A DNA stretch of 64,000 bases from Asterias amurensis (GCF_032118995.1 NC_092665.1:16202012-16266011); one strand, 5' to 3'. Shown: positions 25,285-38,305, counted from the stretch's first letter. A program made the numbers and translations. The notes: a model not told the origin generated them from the sequence alone.

Positions 25285-25560
25285 ATCACTTTTGTTTTCC
25301 TGAAGACCAACATAACATAGCGGTCGAAACGTCAATTTACTGAACGATTAGTTCCTGTGCATTCCATGATTATTTATAAATAATGTCACTTGAAAATCGT
25401 GTTCTGATCCATGAGTTTTAACGTCACAATTGTTTTCCTGAAGATCGTCAGAACATAGCGGTCGAACGTCAAGTTATTGAACGATCAGTTCTTGTAAGAT
25501 TCCAGGATTATTTATAAATAATGTCACTTAAAAATCGTGTTCTGATCCATCAGGGATTAA
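25285..25560. repeat. Two tandem units of about 138 bp
   Basis: Each unit carries GTTTTCCTGAAGA..CATAGCGGTCGAA..CGTCAA, then GATTATTTATAAATAATGTC, then AATCGTGTTCTGATCCAT. The second unit runs directly into the hairpin at 25537-25642. Confidence 0.75.
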
Positions 25561-25642
25561 ATTAACGTCACCTACGTAAACACACATAATAATGTGTGTT
25601 TACGTAGGTGACGTTAATTTAATCCCTGATGGATCAGAACAC
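25537..25642. repeat. Perfect 51-bp inverted repeat with 4-bp loop
   Basis: The left arm (25537-25587, ending TACGTAAACACACAT) and right arm (25592-25642, beginning ATGTGTGTTTACGTA) are exact complements around an AATA loop. Confidence 0.9.
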
Positions 25643-26047
25643 CGTGATTCGAAAGTCACTCCCAGCAAAAGGTCCTATCACTGATGTTCCTAACCATTGA
25701 ACTGTGAAATCTGGACACGCTACAAATGTTACATTAAAAACACGTCACTGTTTGTTGAGCTGAGAGGATTCGATTGTCATATAAACAGACCCATCAGCTT
25801 GATGCTGTATCAACCAACATGGAGATACATGTTGAAGTGGTGCGTGTGGAGATATCAAAATAATGTATAATAATCTGATAGGCTTGTACAGTGCGCATTG
25901 AAGATATCAAAATGTTGAAGGGTAGGAATAGCCATGACGGGTTATATTGATTATTCTGGTCATATGTTTATATCATTTTCTTCGCCGTCCATGGGTTAAG
26001 AAAAAAAATTCCCGCATATACAAGGACAAGTTGAACGACTAGCCCAG
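25643..26047 (+). promoter_or_regulatory. Presumed promoter and 5' UTR of guanylate cyclase
   Basis: The 400 bases before the cyclase ATG, with two copies of a TATCAAAAT(A/G)T motif (about 25853 and 25904). No TATA box or initiator can be assigned with confidence. Confidence 0.3.
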
Positions 26048-29000
26048 ATGGAATCTGCGCGGGAGATAATGTGCTGCACCTGCCTGATAAAAACCAAAAG
26101 TTACGGCCGACGAAACAGCGTGGCCCCGCTGGGTTCGGACACCGAGTTGGGGAACGTTGTCTGCAGGACAGACCTGTCTTCGGAGAGGGGCAAACGGCTC
26201 CAGATTGCCCGCCTTGGTGTGGTCTGCGCTCTGGCTTCACTCGCTCTTATTTTCTCGTCTCTGGTCGATATTCAACACTTCACTAATCTTGAGTTTGCTC
26301 TCCATAAAGCACGTACTCGATTCACGAACCTCACGGGTGATGAAACGCTCTTGCACTCCTTGCAAGTTGAAAGTGCCATGTCTGAATTCTGGCACACGTG
26401 GCATAGTAACTGTGCGACTAATATGTCTTCAAACCTAACTGAAATTTTAACTTTTGAAGCTGGTCTTCGTCAAAGCTATTCAAACACTGACCTTGCTTGG
26501 AGTACATGTACCTTAACCTATTGTGCCTCTTTAGATTCCATTGAAACCATTCCAATCAATGACTTTTTGCAGACGATAAAAGTGCACCGTTCCCGCCCAA
26601 ACCAAATCTCTTCCGTCTCAGGGGTTGGTTTTTACTACAACCTTACCGGTTCGTTAGTAACGGCTGTTTCGAAACTTATAAGTAAATCTGAAGTTGAGAA
26701 TTCTGGAGTTTGTATTGCAAGTTACGATTCGCTGATGTTAGCGAAGGATTATTATAGCAGGAACATGTATGGTGGGGCAAGTTTCTACGCAGGAACATCA
26801 ACTCTGGGATTTGAGTCAACTCGTTCCATTGGAGATGCTTTCTTTGCTCATGCAGTTAACATTGATGAGGATATTTTGAACGTCTTTAAAGATGAGTTTA
26901 ATGGAAATATTTCCCGGGAAATTCTTGAAGAGATGTCTAAGATAAGACAGACGACTGTAGAGAGGACGGGCAAGTGTGATTTTGCAGAAGCCTTAAGGTG
27001 GTTGGACACCTCGGAGGAGTTTCTTGTAATCTTGCTTGAGATCCAGCGCAACCGGAGAGCGCGACTCATCGAACATCTCACCCTTGAAATCGAGTCCACG
27101 ACCCGTTTGCTTGCCTTGGAGTTCGCGGTCACGATCCTCGTAGTCATCTCGTTCCCTTTGCTTCTTCACTCAGCGTGTAGCATGACCGGGTGGATTCAAG
27201 ACTATATCAAGAGGCTACAGGGGAAGACGTTAGAGCTACAAAGAGAGAAGATGATCGTGGAGGGGCTGCTGTTTCAAATGTTACCCCCGACCGTAGCCAA
27301 TCAGTTACGGAGGAGCAAATCGGTGCCCGCTGAGAGCTTTGACAGCGTCACAATATTCTTCTCTGACATTGTCGGGTTCACATCCATCTCTGCTCAGATA
27401 ACACCTATGCAGGTATGGTACCCCACCCCAACCCGCACACATTCAAGTGTTTAATAATAGCCCCTAGGCGTGCACCCTCCTTTGCTCCACGCTTTGTCCT
27501 GGCAAACAAGGACCTAATTGTTTTCCTTAGAATAGCAATCGTGGACCTATTGTCTGTATGTTATAAGTACTCGGTCTTAAAGCCATTGGACCCTTTCGGT
27601 TAAGAAAAAAAAAGGTTACAGATTTACAAATAACTTACAGGGTTTACAGTAGGCAATGGTGAAAGACTTCTCTTGAAATATTATTCCATGAAATGCTTTA
27701 CTTTTTGAGAAAACAGCAAAACAATATAAATTCTCGTTAACGAGAATTACGGATCTATGTTAATAAACACATGTCATGACACGGCGAAACGCGCGTAAAT
27801 AAGGGTGGGTTTTTCCGTTGTTTTCTCCCGACTCCGATGACCGATTGAGCCTAAATTTTCACAGGTTTGTTATTTGATTTAGAAGTTGTGGTACACAAAG
27901 TGTGGGCCTTGGACAACACTGTTTACCGAAAGGGTCCAATGGCTTTAATATCGCTACAATTTCACTAAAATACAGTTTTATGGAACACATACTCTGTGAA
28001 CATTTCTTTGTTCCCTTTTGGGTGTGCACTGCCTACTAGCAGCTTGGAAATCCAATTGTGCCCGTTTCAATTTAATTTCTAATGATTTGGGTTAACACGT
28101 CAAAGATTAATGTGAATGAAGGTACACTTCTTGCCACCTGATTTAAAACCCTCAATTGAAGCACCTGTTTAGTCCTAACAGCGGCACTCATTTTATAGTT
28201 TGAATGAGTGTATTTAATGATATTCATGTTCATGTTCATGTCTCGTGGTCCAACTCATTCAGCGGGGCTCGAAAGGCAAAATTGTTCCCGAACATGGGGC
28301 ACTCAGATAAATTTTAAAGCTTTTAAAGCCGACTATAAAAGCTTACGGCCCTCACATGTAGGTTACGGTTGATCTAATTTAGTCTAAATGAACCAAATTA
28401 TTCAAGGCTAAACCAATACAAGAGAGTCGTCGCCCCATTTCCATATTTCACTTACACTTCTCGAGACATCTTTTAAAGCCCTTTTTAAATACGCTTGATG
28501 AAACCTTTTCCTCCGGCTAAGCCTGTGCCAGGTGCAATTGTGTCCGCCATGCAAAACTGTTCGCTCCGGACACCTTTGCATGTGCAATAGTGTCCGGGGC
28601 TATGCAAAAACCGTCCGGTGGACATGTGCATGACTGTACATGTATGTGCGCGCGTAAGCGAGCGTGCACGCACTGAACCTACGTAGTGCAGCATGATTAT
28701 TTACGTATTTTATGATTGCAGCGAACACCAAACGGCCGAACATTTCCCAGCATGTCATTCATGACATGCACTTAGCTTGTAAAATAACAAATGGCGAACG
28801 TGTACTGTAATCGACTAAGGGCGTTTTATACTGCAAGGACGGTTTTGCACGGGGCGGACACAACTGCATATGCAAATGTGTCCGGGCGGACACAATTGCA
28901 TTATGCAGCAGCGTCCGGGCGGACACGATTGCATATGCAAAACCGTCCGGCGGACATTATTGCATATGCAATAATGCCCTCCGGATAGTATTGCATAGAG

Positions 29001-32000
29001 GACATAATTGCATGCGACACCGGATTCTGAGAGCGTGTAGCTATAGAGGGAGAGCTAGAGCGACTATCGACGCAAGAAAACAATTCGACATTCTTGGAGC
29101 TCATAAGTTTTAAATTAAGAAGTAAAAAGCGTTGGCGACAAGAGATGGCTATAAAATCAAGTTTTTAAAAATGCGAAGATTAACCCCAACCCGATGTTGT
29201 ATTTTATCGTTCAAAATACACCAAGCCACAAATTATGCTATTTGTTTGACACAATGTGCCAACCGAATAAAACTATAACCACAAACGAACTTCATGACAA
29301 AATTTGTTAAAATTAACTTGCCGTTCCGTGAACGGTTATTTTTGACATTTTAATTTAATCGCACTCCGAGAAACCTTGAATAAATATTTCCCCGTTATCC
29401 TTTTAAATACATTCTACACAAACAATTCAATGACCTTTGCCTGATACTATCTCTTATTGCTACTTGATGATGTTAACAAAATGTGACATTGGGGGACAAC
29501 AGTTTCAATTTATAGACAATTTGTTAATGCCGTATGGTGCCAAACTCTCTTGTTCTATACAACAATTCAACTTGATTAAAGCAAAACATTGCTGAAAAGG
29601 AGAAAACAGTATGTTCTCTTTATACCAAGACGGGAGAAGAAAACACTGTATGGGTCAGGGAACTAAACAGACATGACAGTAGGATTTGAAAATATACAAA
29701 TTGGTTATTAAAAAGGCTTGCGGTAGCATTGTTGGACTTAAAAGCTTGCACGGGAAAGTCTATGCAGCAGCACCGAACATGAATATGAAGTGCATTTTAC
29801 ATTTCCATCTTCATCTCTTTTTTTTGTCTTTCTTTTTTTTTTTTTACTAAAAAGGGGCAACAACAAAGTGGATTAATTTGTGTGAAAGTTGCTTCAAAGG
29901 GCTGTTCGTTCATAATTGTTTCATTTCTCCTTTCCGTATAATAGTATTCCTTTCTCAAGGGTCACTTCAAACACCTCGAAAAACAAATATTGCTCGTCCT
30001 TGGAAGTAATTATCCCAAGCTATATATACATTTTAAATCTCTTCCGAGATCAACGATTCTATAAGTTTAATTTAAATTGAGAAATTTGGAAGGAGCAGAT
30101 GTGATACAGAAAAACAGGCATAATTATTAGATTTGTTGGTAAGATATTAAAGAAATGTGAGAGGAACATTTTGTTGGTGCGTCTCGCCGTTCTGTTTTTA
30201 TCTCATAAATCAATCGTGTGACATTTTGTAATTATCTCAAACCATTTATTTATTAATTTATTTTATATGCTCTTTTGTTTCAATTTGTTTTGTATTTTTC
30301 GTTATTTTCTGTATTTTTTTTTCATATCTTAATTTTACTTGTTATTATTATTGTATGCGGTGGTTGTTTGTTGGGGATGTCTATTTTTTGGGTATTGTTT
30401 GTGTTATTTATTCTTGATTGACTCAGATTTGTTTTTTTCTGTGGAGCTTTTTCTGTTTCAATCAAAGCATGTGTTAAACACACAGTGCGTTTTTCCCCAA
30501 TAAAGCAAACATAAATATCTGCAAAAGTATTTGAATTGTCCATCTTCTGCGACTGCTTTCCTTTTTCTCTGTGCCTCGTTCTTAACTATTCATGTCTCTT
30601 CCTGCCTGACCTCAATCTGTCACGAGATTACGTGTAGATTGTGTTCTGTAGTCATTTAAAAAGACTCTGCCACGGTAGGGACTGTCGGCAAATGTATCTG
30701 AATGCTTTGAGGCTCCCCCCTCCCCCACCCCCAGCCTGAGAGACCTTGGCCTATCTTTAAGACATCAATGTATGTTCTTGGCGTTCTAGTTGATGTTTGA
30801 AAGGATAAGCGGAATCACTGTGAGTAATGTTCATACACTGATATTTGCTTATTTACCGTCACAAATTGCAGTTAAAATTAGATTTGTTCAAAGTATAAAG
30901 ACAGTTGTTATGTTAAATGGTTTGGGGAAATGTTTTTGTGTTGCAACCTCATTCATCTGTGTGTGTGTGTGTTCCTTGCCTCCAAATATCAAGTTATATG
31001 CACTGGTCGACTTATTTGTTGTAACAATAGACTGATGTATACAATGGCCGCAATGTTTCCATGCCAACTTCACAAACCCAGCTACCATTGCCTTTATTTC
31101 GGTACCTTCTTGAGACCGCAGGGAAAGGGGGGGGCTCCATACGGGAATTCCAAAGACCGGTGCTCCTCAAGGAATGTTGTGTACACAATCTATGGGGAAA
31201 TCTTTTGTATAATGGATAAAAGAAAGAACAAAGCTGTCTCCACATGGATGCAAAACGAGAGTGTGCATTTGCTGCTGTGAGATCTTTGCTTGCGACTTCA
31301 AGCAAGTCGTTGTACCAGACAATTTTCAAACTGAACTCATAAATTGTTTCTTAAAATACTATACAAAATATTACTGATGTTTTTTATCTTTTATTTCCCA
31401 TAGGTTGTGGACATGTTGAATCGTTTATACATGTGTTTCGATGGCCGTATCGACATCTACGATGTATATAAAGTGGAGACGATTGGAGATGCGTACATGG
31501 TGGTCAGTGGTTGCCCTCATCTCAACGGGGATAAACATACCGGGGAGATCGCAACGATGGCCCTAGACCTTCGTAGTGCAATCAAGCAGGTTCAGTTGCC
31601 ACACGACCCGGAGAGAAAGCTAGAACTGAGAATCGGTATTCACACTGGTAAGGGTTTCGATTTTTAAAGAAAATTCTCAAATTCTGAAAAGGAAAGTCAT
31701 TAAAAGGACCCAATGGAACTAAGGTTTGAGGGGCTATATCCTTAGATGATTTTTTTTCAGTTTTTCTTTCTTCTGTAAGAGTTATATTTTGGTTTATTTA
31801 ATTTCATTGTTCAACCTCTCGATGCTGTGTATGTATTTGTATGTATTCGACCTTCTTGCTGTATTTTTACTCAAATAAATTCAACCAATTGATCAAATTT
31901 TACTACTCTTACAAATTTGGACATTCTTTTATTTATGCTATTATTTTTCTTGTACTGTGTTTGTAATTGGTTTTGCCTCTTGGTGTACAAGAACTAATTA

Positions 32001-35000
32001 TTATCCCGCAGCGTACACCTGTTTGGTTGCAATGCCCCCCTTTGGTTCGAGTCGTTGTCAGAATATGCTGGCAAGCTTTCCCCCTAGATTAAGGGCGGGG
32101 GGATATTTTGTATTTCTCATAGGATGTTTTATCCAGTGAGTTGTTAACGTGTTCAGTTATAACCTGGGTTATAACTTGCCTCAGTATTTAAGTTTGTTAA
32201 TTTGTTTGATCTATCGTTGACAATTGACATACAAATTCTGTGCACAAAGAACATACTGGCAGAGTTTGTCTTGCCCCCATCAAACCAAATCACTAACCCC
32301 TGTTGATTGACACCCCTCTATGACATGTGGTATGGTCCAACTTAGGATATCATGGCCTTATATGAGACGACTGCCGGTACGATGTGATTAAAGCAATGGA
32401 AATATTACAATAATGTCATCATGACAGGTAGTTACTACAGTGTTTTAAACATCTGTACATAAAATGAAAAATATTCCCGAATGATAACAAATTCGGTTTT
32501 CCGGAAAAACACTCACAGCAGGAAAGACACAACAAGATAAGTGCATTTACCGGGATGCTCGAGGAACACTATTACTTAATATTCCTAACTGGTTGAGCAA
32601 AATGTTTTTTAATAATATTTATATAAAATAAATTGCTCCTAAAAGAAGAGGAAAAAATATCGATCACTAAAACCCCCAATCCAGTTTTAATCCAATCAAC
32701 GTCCTTAGCATTAACCCGTTGAAAAACATCCTTATTAAATACACTAACCCCAAAAGTTCAAATTCAAGAGATTATTGAATCAAGTTAAAATATGACAATG
32801 TGTAGGGTTTCCGGGGTAAAGGGTAGGCCTTTACTAAAATTTAATTTATGGGTTTTATGAAGAGTAGGACTTCCTGCTGCGGAAACAAGGGGCTATTATA
32901 TCTCGTAGTTGGTTTCTTACTCTAATGAAATTATGTTTGTGTGTGTCCGTGCAGAACATAAAAGACGCATATATTATTGGCACCGACAGAAATGTGTGTA
33001 ATAAACATGTACCGGTAGTTGAATTTGTTTTATGAAATTGCTTTTTAAACCATTTATGATAAGTTTAAAGAAAAAATTAATAATGACAAACTTTATATTT
33101 TTGTTTATAATTTTAAAGAATATTGTTTTGTTTGCCTGATATTTGTTTTTAGCTTACTCGATTATACACAAATGTGACGCACATAATATTTCAGGATTTT
33201 CTCTAAACCTCCTTGAGAGTTCAGATTTTCCTTTAAAGCAGTGATATAGTCATCAATGTGAGAAATAAATAGTCCACAATGTGTCTTAAAGGCAGTGGAC
33301 ACTATTGGTAATTACTCAAAATAATTATTAACATAAAACCTTTCTTTGTGACGAGTAATGGGGAGAGGTTCATGGATAACATTGTGAGAAACGGCTCCCT
33401 CTGAAGTGCCATAGTTTTCGAGGAAGAAGTAATTTTCCACGAATTTTATTTCGAGACCTCAGATTTAGAACTTGAGGTCTCGAAATCAACCATCTAAACG
33501 CACACAAGTGTGACAAGGGTGTTTTTCCTTTCATTATTATCTCGCAAGTTCGATGGCCGATTGAGCTAAAATTTTCACAGGTTTGTTATTTTATGCATAT
33601 GTTGAGATGCACCAACTGTGAAGGCTAGTCTTTGACAATTACCAACAGTGTCCACTGTCTTTAAAGTGTGGTTTTGTTGTTCTTATGATACACAGAGTCT
33701 GTAACTCACCTGAATTGTAACATCTTAAAGGTTCTGATGGGTCTAGAATATGAGGGAACCCAAGCCCAAAAGCCCTTTTCAGGAATTTTCATAATCTTCC
33801 AATTTCCTCTTTGTATGTTTTAGGGCCGTGTGTTGCGGGTGTCGTTGGTTCAAAGATGCCTCGATATTGTCTTTTCGGTGACACCGTAAATACAGCTTCA
33901 AGAATGGAGTCAAACAGTCTACGTGAGTTCGTTTATTTTTTGGCAATTAAATTATATTTTTCTCTAAACATAATATTCGCTTTTGGTATTTTTATGTTCG
34001 TTTGTTATCTCACGTATACGCTATTGTGTTATATTGTTTATTTCATGTTGTGTTGTAACATGTTTTTGTTTTATATCTGTTCTGTTGGATACGTACGCCA
34101 TTTATTTCGATGTTTATTACTCTACTTGTTACCATGGTGATAACGTGCTCTGATGTGGATTAGATTGAATCATTTTGTTTTCAGCAAATAAGATCCACGC
34201 CAGTGACGTCACATACATGGCCCTGTCCAAAGACAGTTCGTACGAGATGGAAAAGCGAGGAGAAATTAACATCAAGGTGAGACTGTTTGATAGATCTGTC
34301 CTGTCTTTGGGTGAAAATAAATTTGCCGTTTTCGGATTCAAACTTTCCTAATGGTCAAGTGGATGCTGCAGAAATCAGTATCTGAAATGCGCTTAGGTTT
34401 CGGAGTTGTTTATAAAAATGCCACGGTGTGATTTTGTCACACAGTTAATCCACACTGATTACATGAATGTATTTAATGGTGAGTTGTTATATGTGTATTG
34501 CATCTGACAACAGCATTCTCATGAAGACATTCAGAGCATACTGATCGAAACGTTGTTTCACCACGTTGAAGAACCGACACAATTACTCATAGAGATAAAT
34601 GTTCAAGTACAACGCAAACCTTAGTCGAATATCAATGATCACAGAAACAAAGGAACTCCTCAACAGGCCCGACCAGGCTGAGCAAAACTAATAAGCAAAA
34701 AAAGAGAACCCAGCCAGAGATGGCATGTGTGAGATGGTATTTTGGATGATAAACTTGTTCTTGCTTGTGAGCAGAATTGTTCATGCTAAGCTATGTTTTG
34801 TGATTATTAAGCAGTTCCTTAAAATGTGGCTTGAGCATGAGTAAAGTTTTTAAATTCTGCTTGAAATTATACCAGGCTTTTTCTCAGCGAGAGATTGTCC
34901 GGGTCTATACTTCCCTCATGAGATTATAGGGTGCTATCATTAACGACTCTTGTTTCTAATTACCAATGATTATTGGAAAAATTTGAAGCACCCTTGAGTC

Positions 35001-36401
35001 GGAGGCTAGTCTCGTTGCAGCTATACTTAGAGCTACACTAAGATATCTTGACAATTATTCTCCACCCTCAGGTGCAGAAATGTCATCAGAGATGGAATTA
35101 TTAATTCCTTCTCGAGGACACACGGGAAAATGTCTAATGAGAAACGTCAATCTTAATATCTCAATGACGAGCTAAAACCTTTTAGAGTTAGTCAGTGCTA
35201 TCACAAAATAAATTGCGAATAATATTTCATTAAAATGAAAAGAGAGCGCAAATTGAAAGTAAATTCCAGTAATTTTGATTGAGCTGAATTCAGTTTCAAT
35301 ACATGCATACCTACATTACAGTACAGCATTGTAAAGCGCCTTTTCAACCAGATCAAAGCGCTAAAAAGCAAACCAATGTAACTTAACTATACAACATTAT
35401 TATACATCTGACACAAATAAAAAAAATTAAGAGATTTTTTTTTCAAAAATGAATCAGTCATGATTGCATCAATTAATTCATTGGTTTCGTTTTTTCTGTT
35501 GATTTGATTTGATTTAATTTGATTTGATTTTGATTTGATTTGAACGGTACAGTATAAGTGAGTTTATTGCTTGACATCGATTTAAAAATATAAATTGTCT
35601 CAATATGTTGGGTTTTTTTTTCAGGGAAAGGGTATGATGAACACTTACTGGTTGGTTAGCCGTAAAGGATACGGCGAGCAAAATGAAAGCATGGTGTGCC
35701 ATATTGACTTCGCTAAGATCAGAGCCCAAAAGAAGGCTGCACGGGAGGCTAAAAAGAAAGCAGAAGAAGAAGAAGCCAAGAAGAAAGCAGAAGAAGAGGA
35801 GGCGAGAATTAAAGCAGAGCAAAATGAGGCCAAGAAAGACGAGGACGAAGCAGGGTCTACACAAAAAGCAGAGCAAAATGAGGCTAAGAAAGACGAGGAC
35901 GAAGCAGGGTCTACACAAAAAGAAGAACAAGCTGAAGCTAAGAAAGATGAAGAAGCAGAACCCACAAATAATGAAGTGGTGGCTGTGGCTAAGAAAGACG
36001 AAGCAGAGTCCAGAAACAAAGAAGAGGGAGCTGAGACTACGCTAGATGAAGAAAAACACAAGTCAACCATTAAAATTCCACAAGACGAGTCCACAAACAA
36101 CAAAGGAGAGACGACACTTGAAGGCGCTAGTAACATTTCTCCCTGGACTGAGGCTACAAAAGAAGAAGAAAAATCAGAGTCCATAAATAAAGAACAGGCA
36201 GCTGAAGCTACGCTTGATGAAGAAACACACAAGTCAGCCGCTAAAAATATACCACAAGAGGAGCCTACAAACATTAAAGGAGAGACGACACTTGAGGGCG
36301 CTAGCATTTCTCATGTACTTGTTTTCAAACCGGCAGCAACGGGCGCGAGTGACCACGTGGAGTCAAAGGCAGCTGATAAAGATAATTCAAATAATAAGTG
36401 A
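26048..36401 (+). CDS. Membrane guanylate cyclase, NIT-receptor type
   Basis: Makes cGMP from GTP. Five exons: 26048-27412, 31404-31647, 33824-33922, 34185-34276 and 35625-36401; 2577 nt in frame, 858 residues, all GT-AG. TM1 lies at about 55-75, an extracellular region at 76-353 with Asn-glycosylation sites and a C-terminal helical [15 protein letters not shown] part resembling nitrate/nitrite-sensing (NIT) domains, and TM2 at 354-375. The coupling helix follows ([20 protein letters not shown]), then a class III cyclase domain from about 432: metal Asp440 (FFSDIVGF) and Asp484, guanine-selecting Glu480 (KVETIGDAY) and Cys552 (RYCLFGD), and Asn559 and Arg563 (NTASR). These specify guanylate, not adenylate, cyclase. 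The tail (617-858) is Glu/Lys-rich, coiled-coil-like, with two internal duplications. NIT-type cyclases are known from marine invertebrates; the ligand here is inferred only. Confidence 0.93.
27577..27948. repeat. MITE family 2 in cyclase intron 1
   Basis: Termini TTAAAGCCATTGGACCCTTT and AAAGGGTCCAATGGCTTTAA are perfect inverted repeats; the centre carries TTCTCGTTAACGAGAA. It shares the TTTTCACAGGTTTGTTATTT stretch with family 1, so the families are related or recombined. Confidence 0.85.
28535..29014. repeat. Two clusters of palindromic TGCATATGCA / TCCGGGCGGA units
   Basis: Inside intron 1 of the cyclase gene. The left cluster (about 28525-28640) and right cluster (28836-29014) contain alternating short palindromes, TTGCATATGCAA-like and GTCCGGGCGGAC-like, in units of 25-30 bases. 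About 200 bases of unrelated sequence separate them. Confidence 0.75.
29015..31403. other. Remainder of cyclase intron 1
   Basis: AT-rich intron sequence with T-rich runs (about 29816-29845) and a short (GT)n at about 30958-30970. The acceptor is TTTATTTCCCATAG at 31403. No nested gene was recognised. Confidence 0.6.
31648..33285. other. Cyclase intron 2, left part
   Basis: Begins with donor GTAAGG. AT-rich, no nested gene recognised. Confidence 0.55.
33286..33664. repeat. MITE family 1 in cyclase intron 2
   Basis: Full copy with ends TTAAAGGCAGTGGACACTAT and GTGTCCACTGTCTTTAA and the inner GAGACCTCAGATT..CTTGAGGTCTC palindrome. Lies about 160 bases before exon 3. Confidence 0.85.
34277..35624. 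other. Cyclase intron 4
   Basis: Contains the CATGAAGACATTC..CTGATCGAAACG motif (34520-34552) and a (GATTT)n-like run at about 35499-35543. The acceptor before the last exon is TTTTTTTTTCAG at 35624. Confidence 0.6.
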
Positions 36402-37429
36402 AGAAGTATTAGATACAGATAATGGTGAAGTACATGATGATATCAAATGAGTTGAGGACAGGTCAAGAGTAGTCTTTTGAATATTAAGGAGGATGGATAA
36501 ACACAATATTTTTATCAAAATTCAGAAACCTCTGATTGTTATTACGCACGCCCAACCCTTACCAGCAGACAACATTTTCATACATTTGTGATGAATAAAT
36601 TGTGCAAGTTTCTCGCGCGTATTGTAAATGCGAAACAAAAGTCGAATGAAGATTTGTTTGTTTGTTTGTTTGTTTGATCTTTTAAAAATATATTTACACA
36701 ATTTTCTGAAAAATTAAAAAAACAGTCTGTTAAAATAAAGAATAATGTTCCTGTGCGACAAATAAAAAATGTTAACACATTACTACCTCCGAAACAAAAT
36801 CATATAAATCTTCGTTGATTGTAAAGTTACTTTATTACGGCCTAATTATATTTCATTGGCTATACTGTCCCAACTTACAACACATTATTTTGCAGCCATA
36901 AACTACGTATAAACAAGTTTCAATAAACCGAATCTTTTACACATAACATTCAATGCTTAGGATCAAAACTTGGTTTAGGAAGTTCAAATACGCGCGAGAC
37001 TTGCACAAGTCTAGTATCATAGTTAAACACGACTCTCCCTACCCTTCCCACATTTCCGGGATCCGCCTTAAAAAAAGTGCGTTTCATCCAAAACACTGTG
37101 CCAAACCTTTTTTGGCTTAATTAAATATCAAAATAGCAAGTCATCAGAGTTTGTTTTTGTTACCTTGCATTCGAAAGAGAATACGATTCAGTGAAAGCAA
37201 ACAAAGTGTCGAAAATGAAAGAAACATAAATACCGAGTCATATCAAGAATATCAGTTACTGTATAGTTTTTATTTCGATCACGAAGCCTCTTCTTGAAAA
37301 AGGGTGGTTCAATATCTAATAAATGTTTACTTTGCATGCAATACGTCAAGGTACTATACCTAGTTCTATTGTTTCTAACATTCGCAGCTGGGCCCATTCT
37401 CAGGACACTATTCTCAGTATAGTTTTATT
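36402..37429. other. Cyclase 3' UTR and spacer
   Basis: The 3' UTR is expected to end soon after AATAAA at 36594. A (GTTT)n run lies at about 36655-36675. No other gene was seen. Confidence 0.5.
36594..36599 (+). terminator. Polyadenylation signal AATAAA of the cyclase gene
   Basis: First canonical AATAAA after the TGA, 193 bases downstream, on the coding strand. A second weaker candidate (AAATAAAG) lies near 36735. Confidence 0.5.
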
Positions 37430-37720
37430 ACACTCTAGAAGACTCACAGGTCAGAGTGAACCGGATGTCAGGAGTCAGACTTGACCCGGATGCCAGGTCA
37501 CAACTGACCCATATTCAGGGTGCCAAGGGCCTGACCCATTTGCGGTTCAGACTATTACCCAAGAAGTGGTTACAAATGGGTTTTAAACTCAAACTCTGTG
37601 TTAGTTCGACCCATGTCTGGGTCATTTTGACACAGATTCCGGATTATATTGACCCTGCAATGGGTCAGGCCTTAATGGACTCGGAATTTGGTAAAACTCG
37701 GAAATCTTTTTAGAGTGTCT
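37430..37720. repeat. Foldback-like element with TGACCC units
   Basis: Ends ACACTCTAGAAGACT and TCTTTTTAGAGTGT are inverted; GACCC/GGGTC units are scattered inside (CTGACCCAT, TGGGTCATTTTGAC, AATGGGTCAGG). Non-coding, degenerate. Confidence 0.5.
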
Positions 37721-38305
37721 GATGAATTCTTAACTTACCCATAGCTCATTATCTCACTGTATTGTCATACTCCCTGTATACACAATGTCATTTGTAGTGT
37801 TAAGTTTCAATTTAAAACAATGGACCAGACTATTTTTCCAGGTAGCCACGATTTGCTAGGGTGTTGTTTCTCCTGGGCCCAGTATTAACATTCCTTTTTC
37901 CCTACCGAAAAGCTACATTGCATACCAATAAATCAAAGAATCAAATTAATAACCAAATGTTTTGTAAGCTTGCTTGTTTTATAGTGTAGCTGCTGTTCTT
38001 TGTTTTTGTTTCTTAAAAGTATAATTTGCATTTTGTAACTGCCGCTAAATGTCCATGCGATCTCATTTAGACCAATCTTGATTAGTGTTAGTGTGATGGC
38101 GAGTGTTGCGTTGTTACGATTCGGGTTCGATGGTGTGTGTGACACCTAAACGTAGCCCGAGCCCTAAATGTAGCCTGACCTAAATGGTGAGACAAGTTTG
38201 TCGACGTTTCGGTCAGAATACGCTGATTATCTTCAGGATATTCCAGATCTCTATGAAAGTCCCCAAAGTCAACCATGAAGTTGTGATGACACTACATGTT
38301 TTTAC

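Noticed and set aside
28836-29014. CRISPR-like array
   Set aside because: Units are irregular palindromes without unique spacers, in an animal intron.
35645-36307. 220-codon Ser/Ala-rich frame antisense to the cyclase tail
   Set aside because: Shadow of the Glu/Lys-rich coding sequence; the sense strand joins in frame to the cyclase exons.
38206-38236. Bona fide hammerhead ribozyme
   Set aside because: Core order fits, but extra bases lie between stem II and GAAA and no proper stem I/III could be drawn; kept only as a motif finding.
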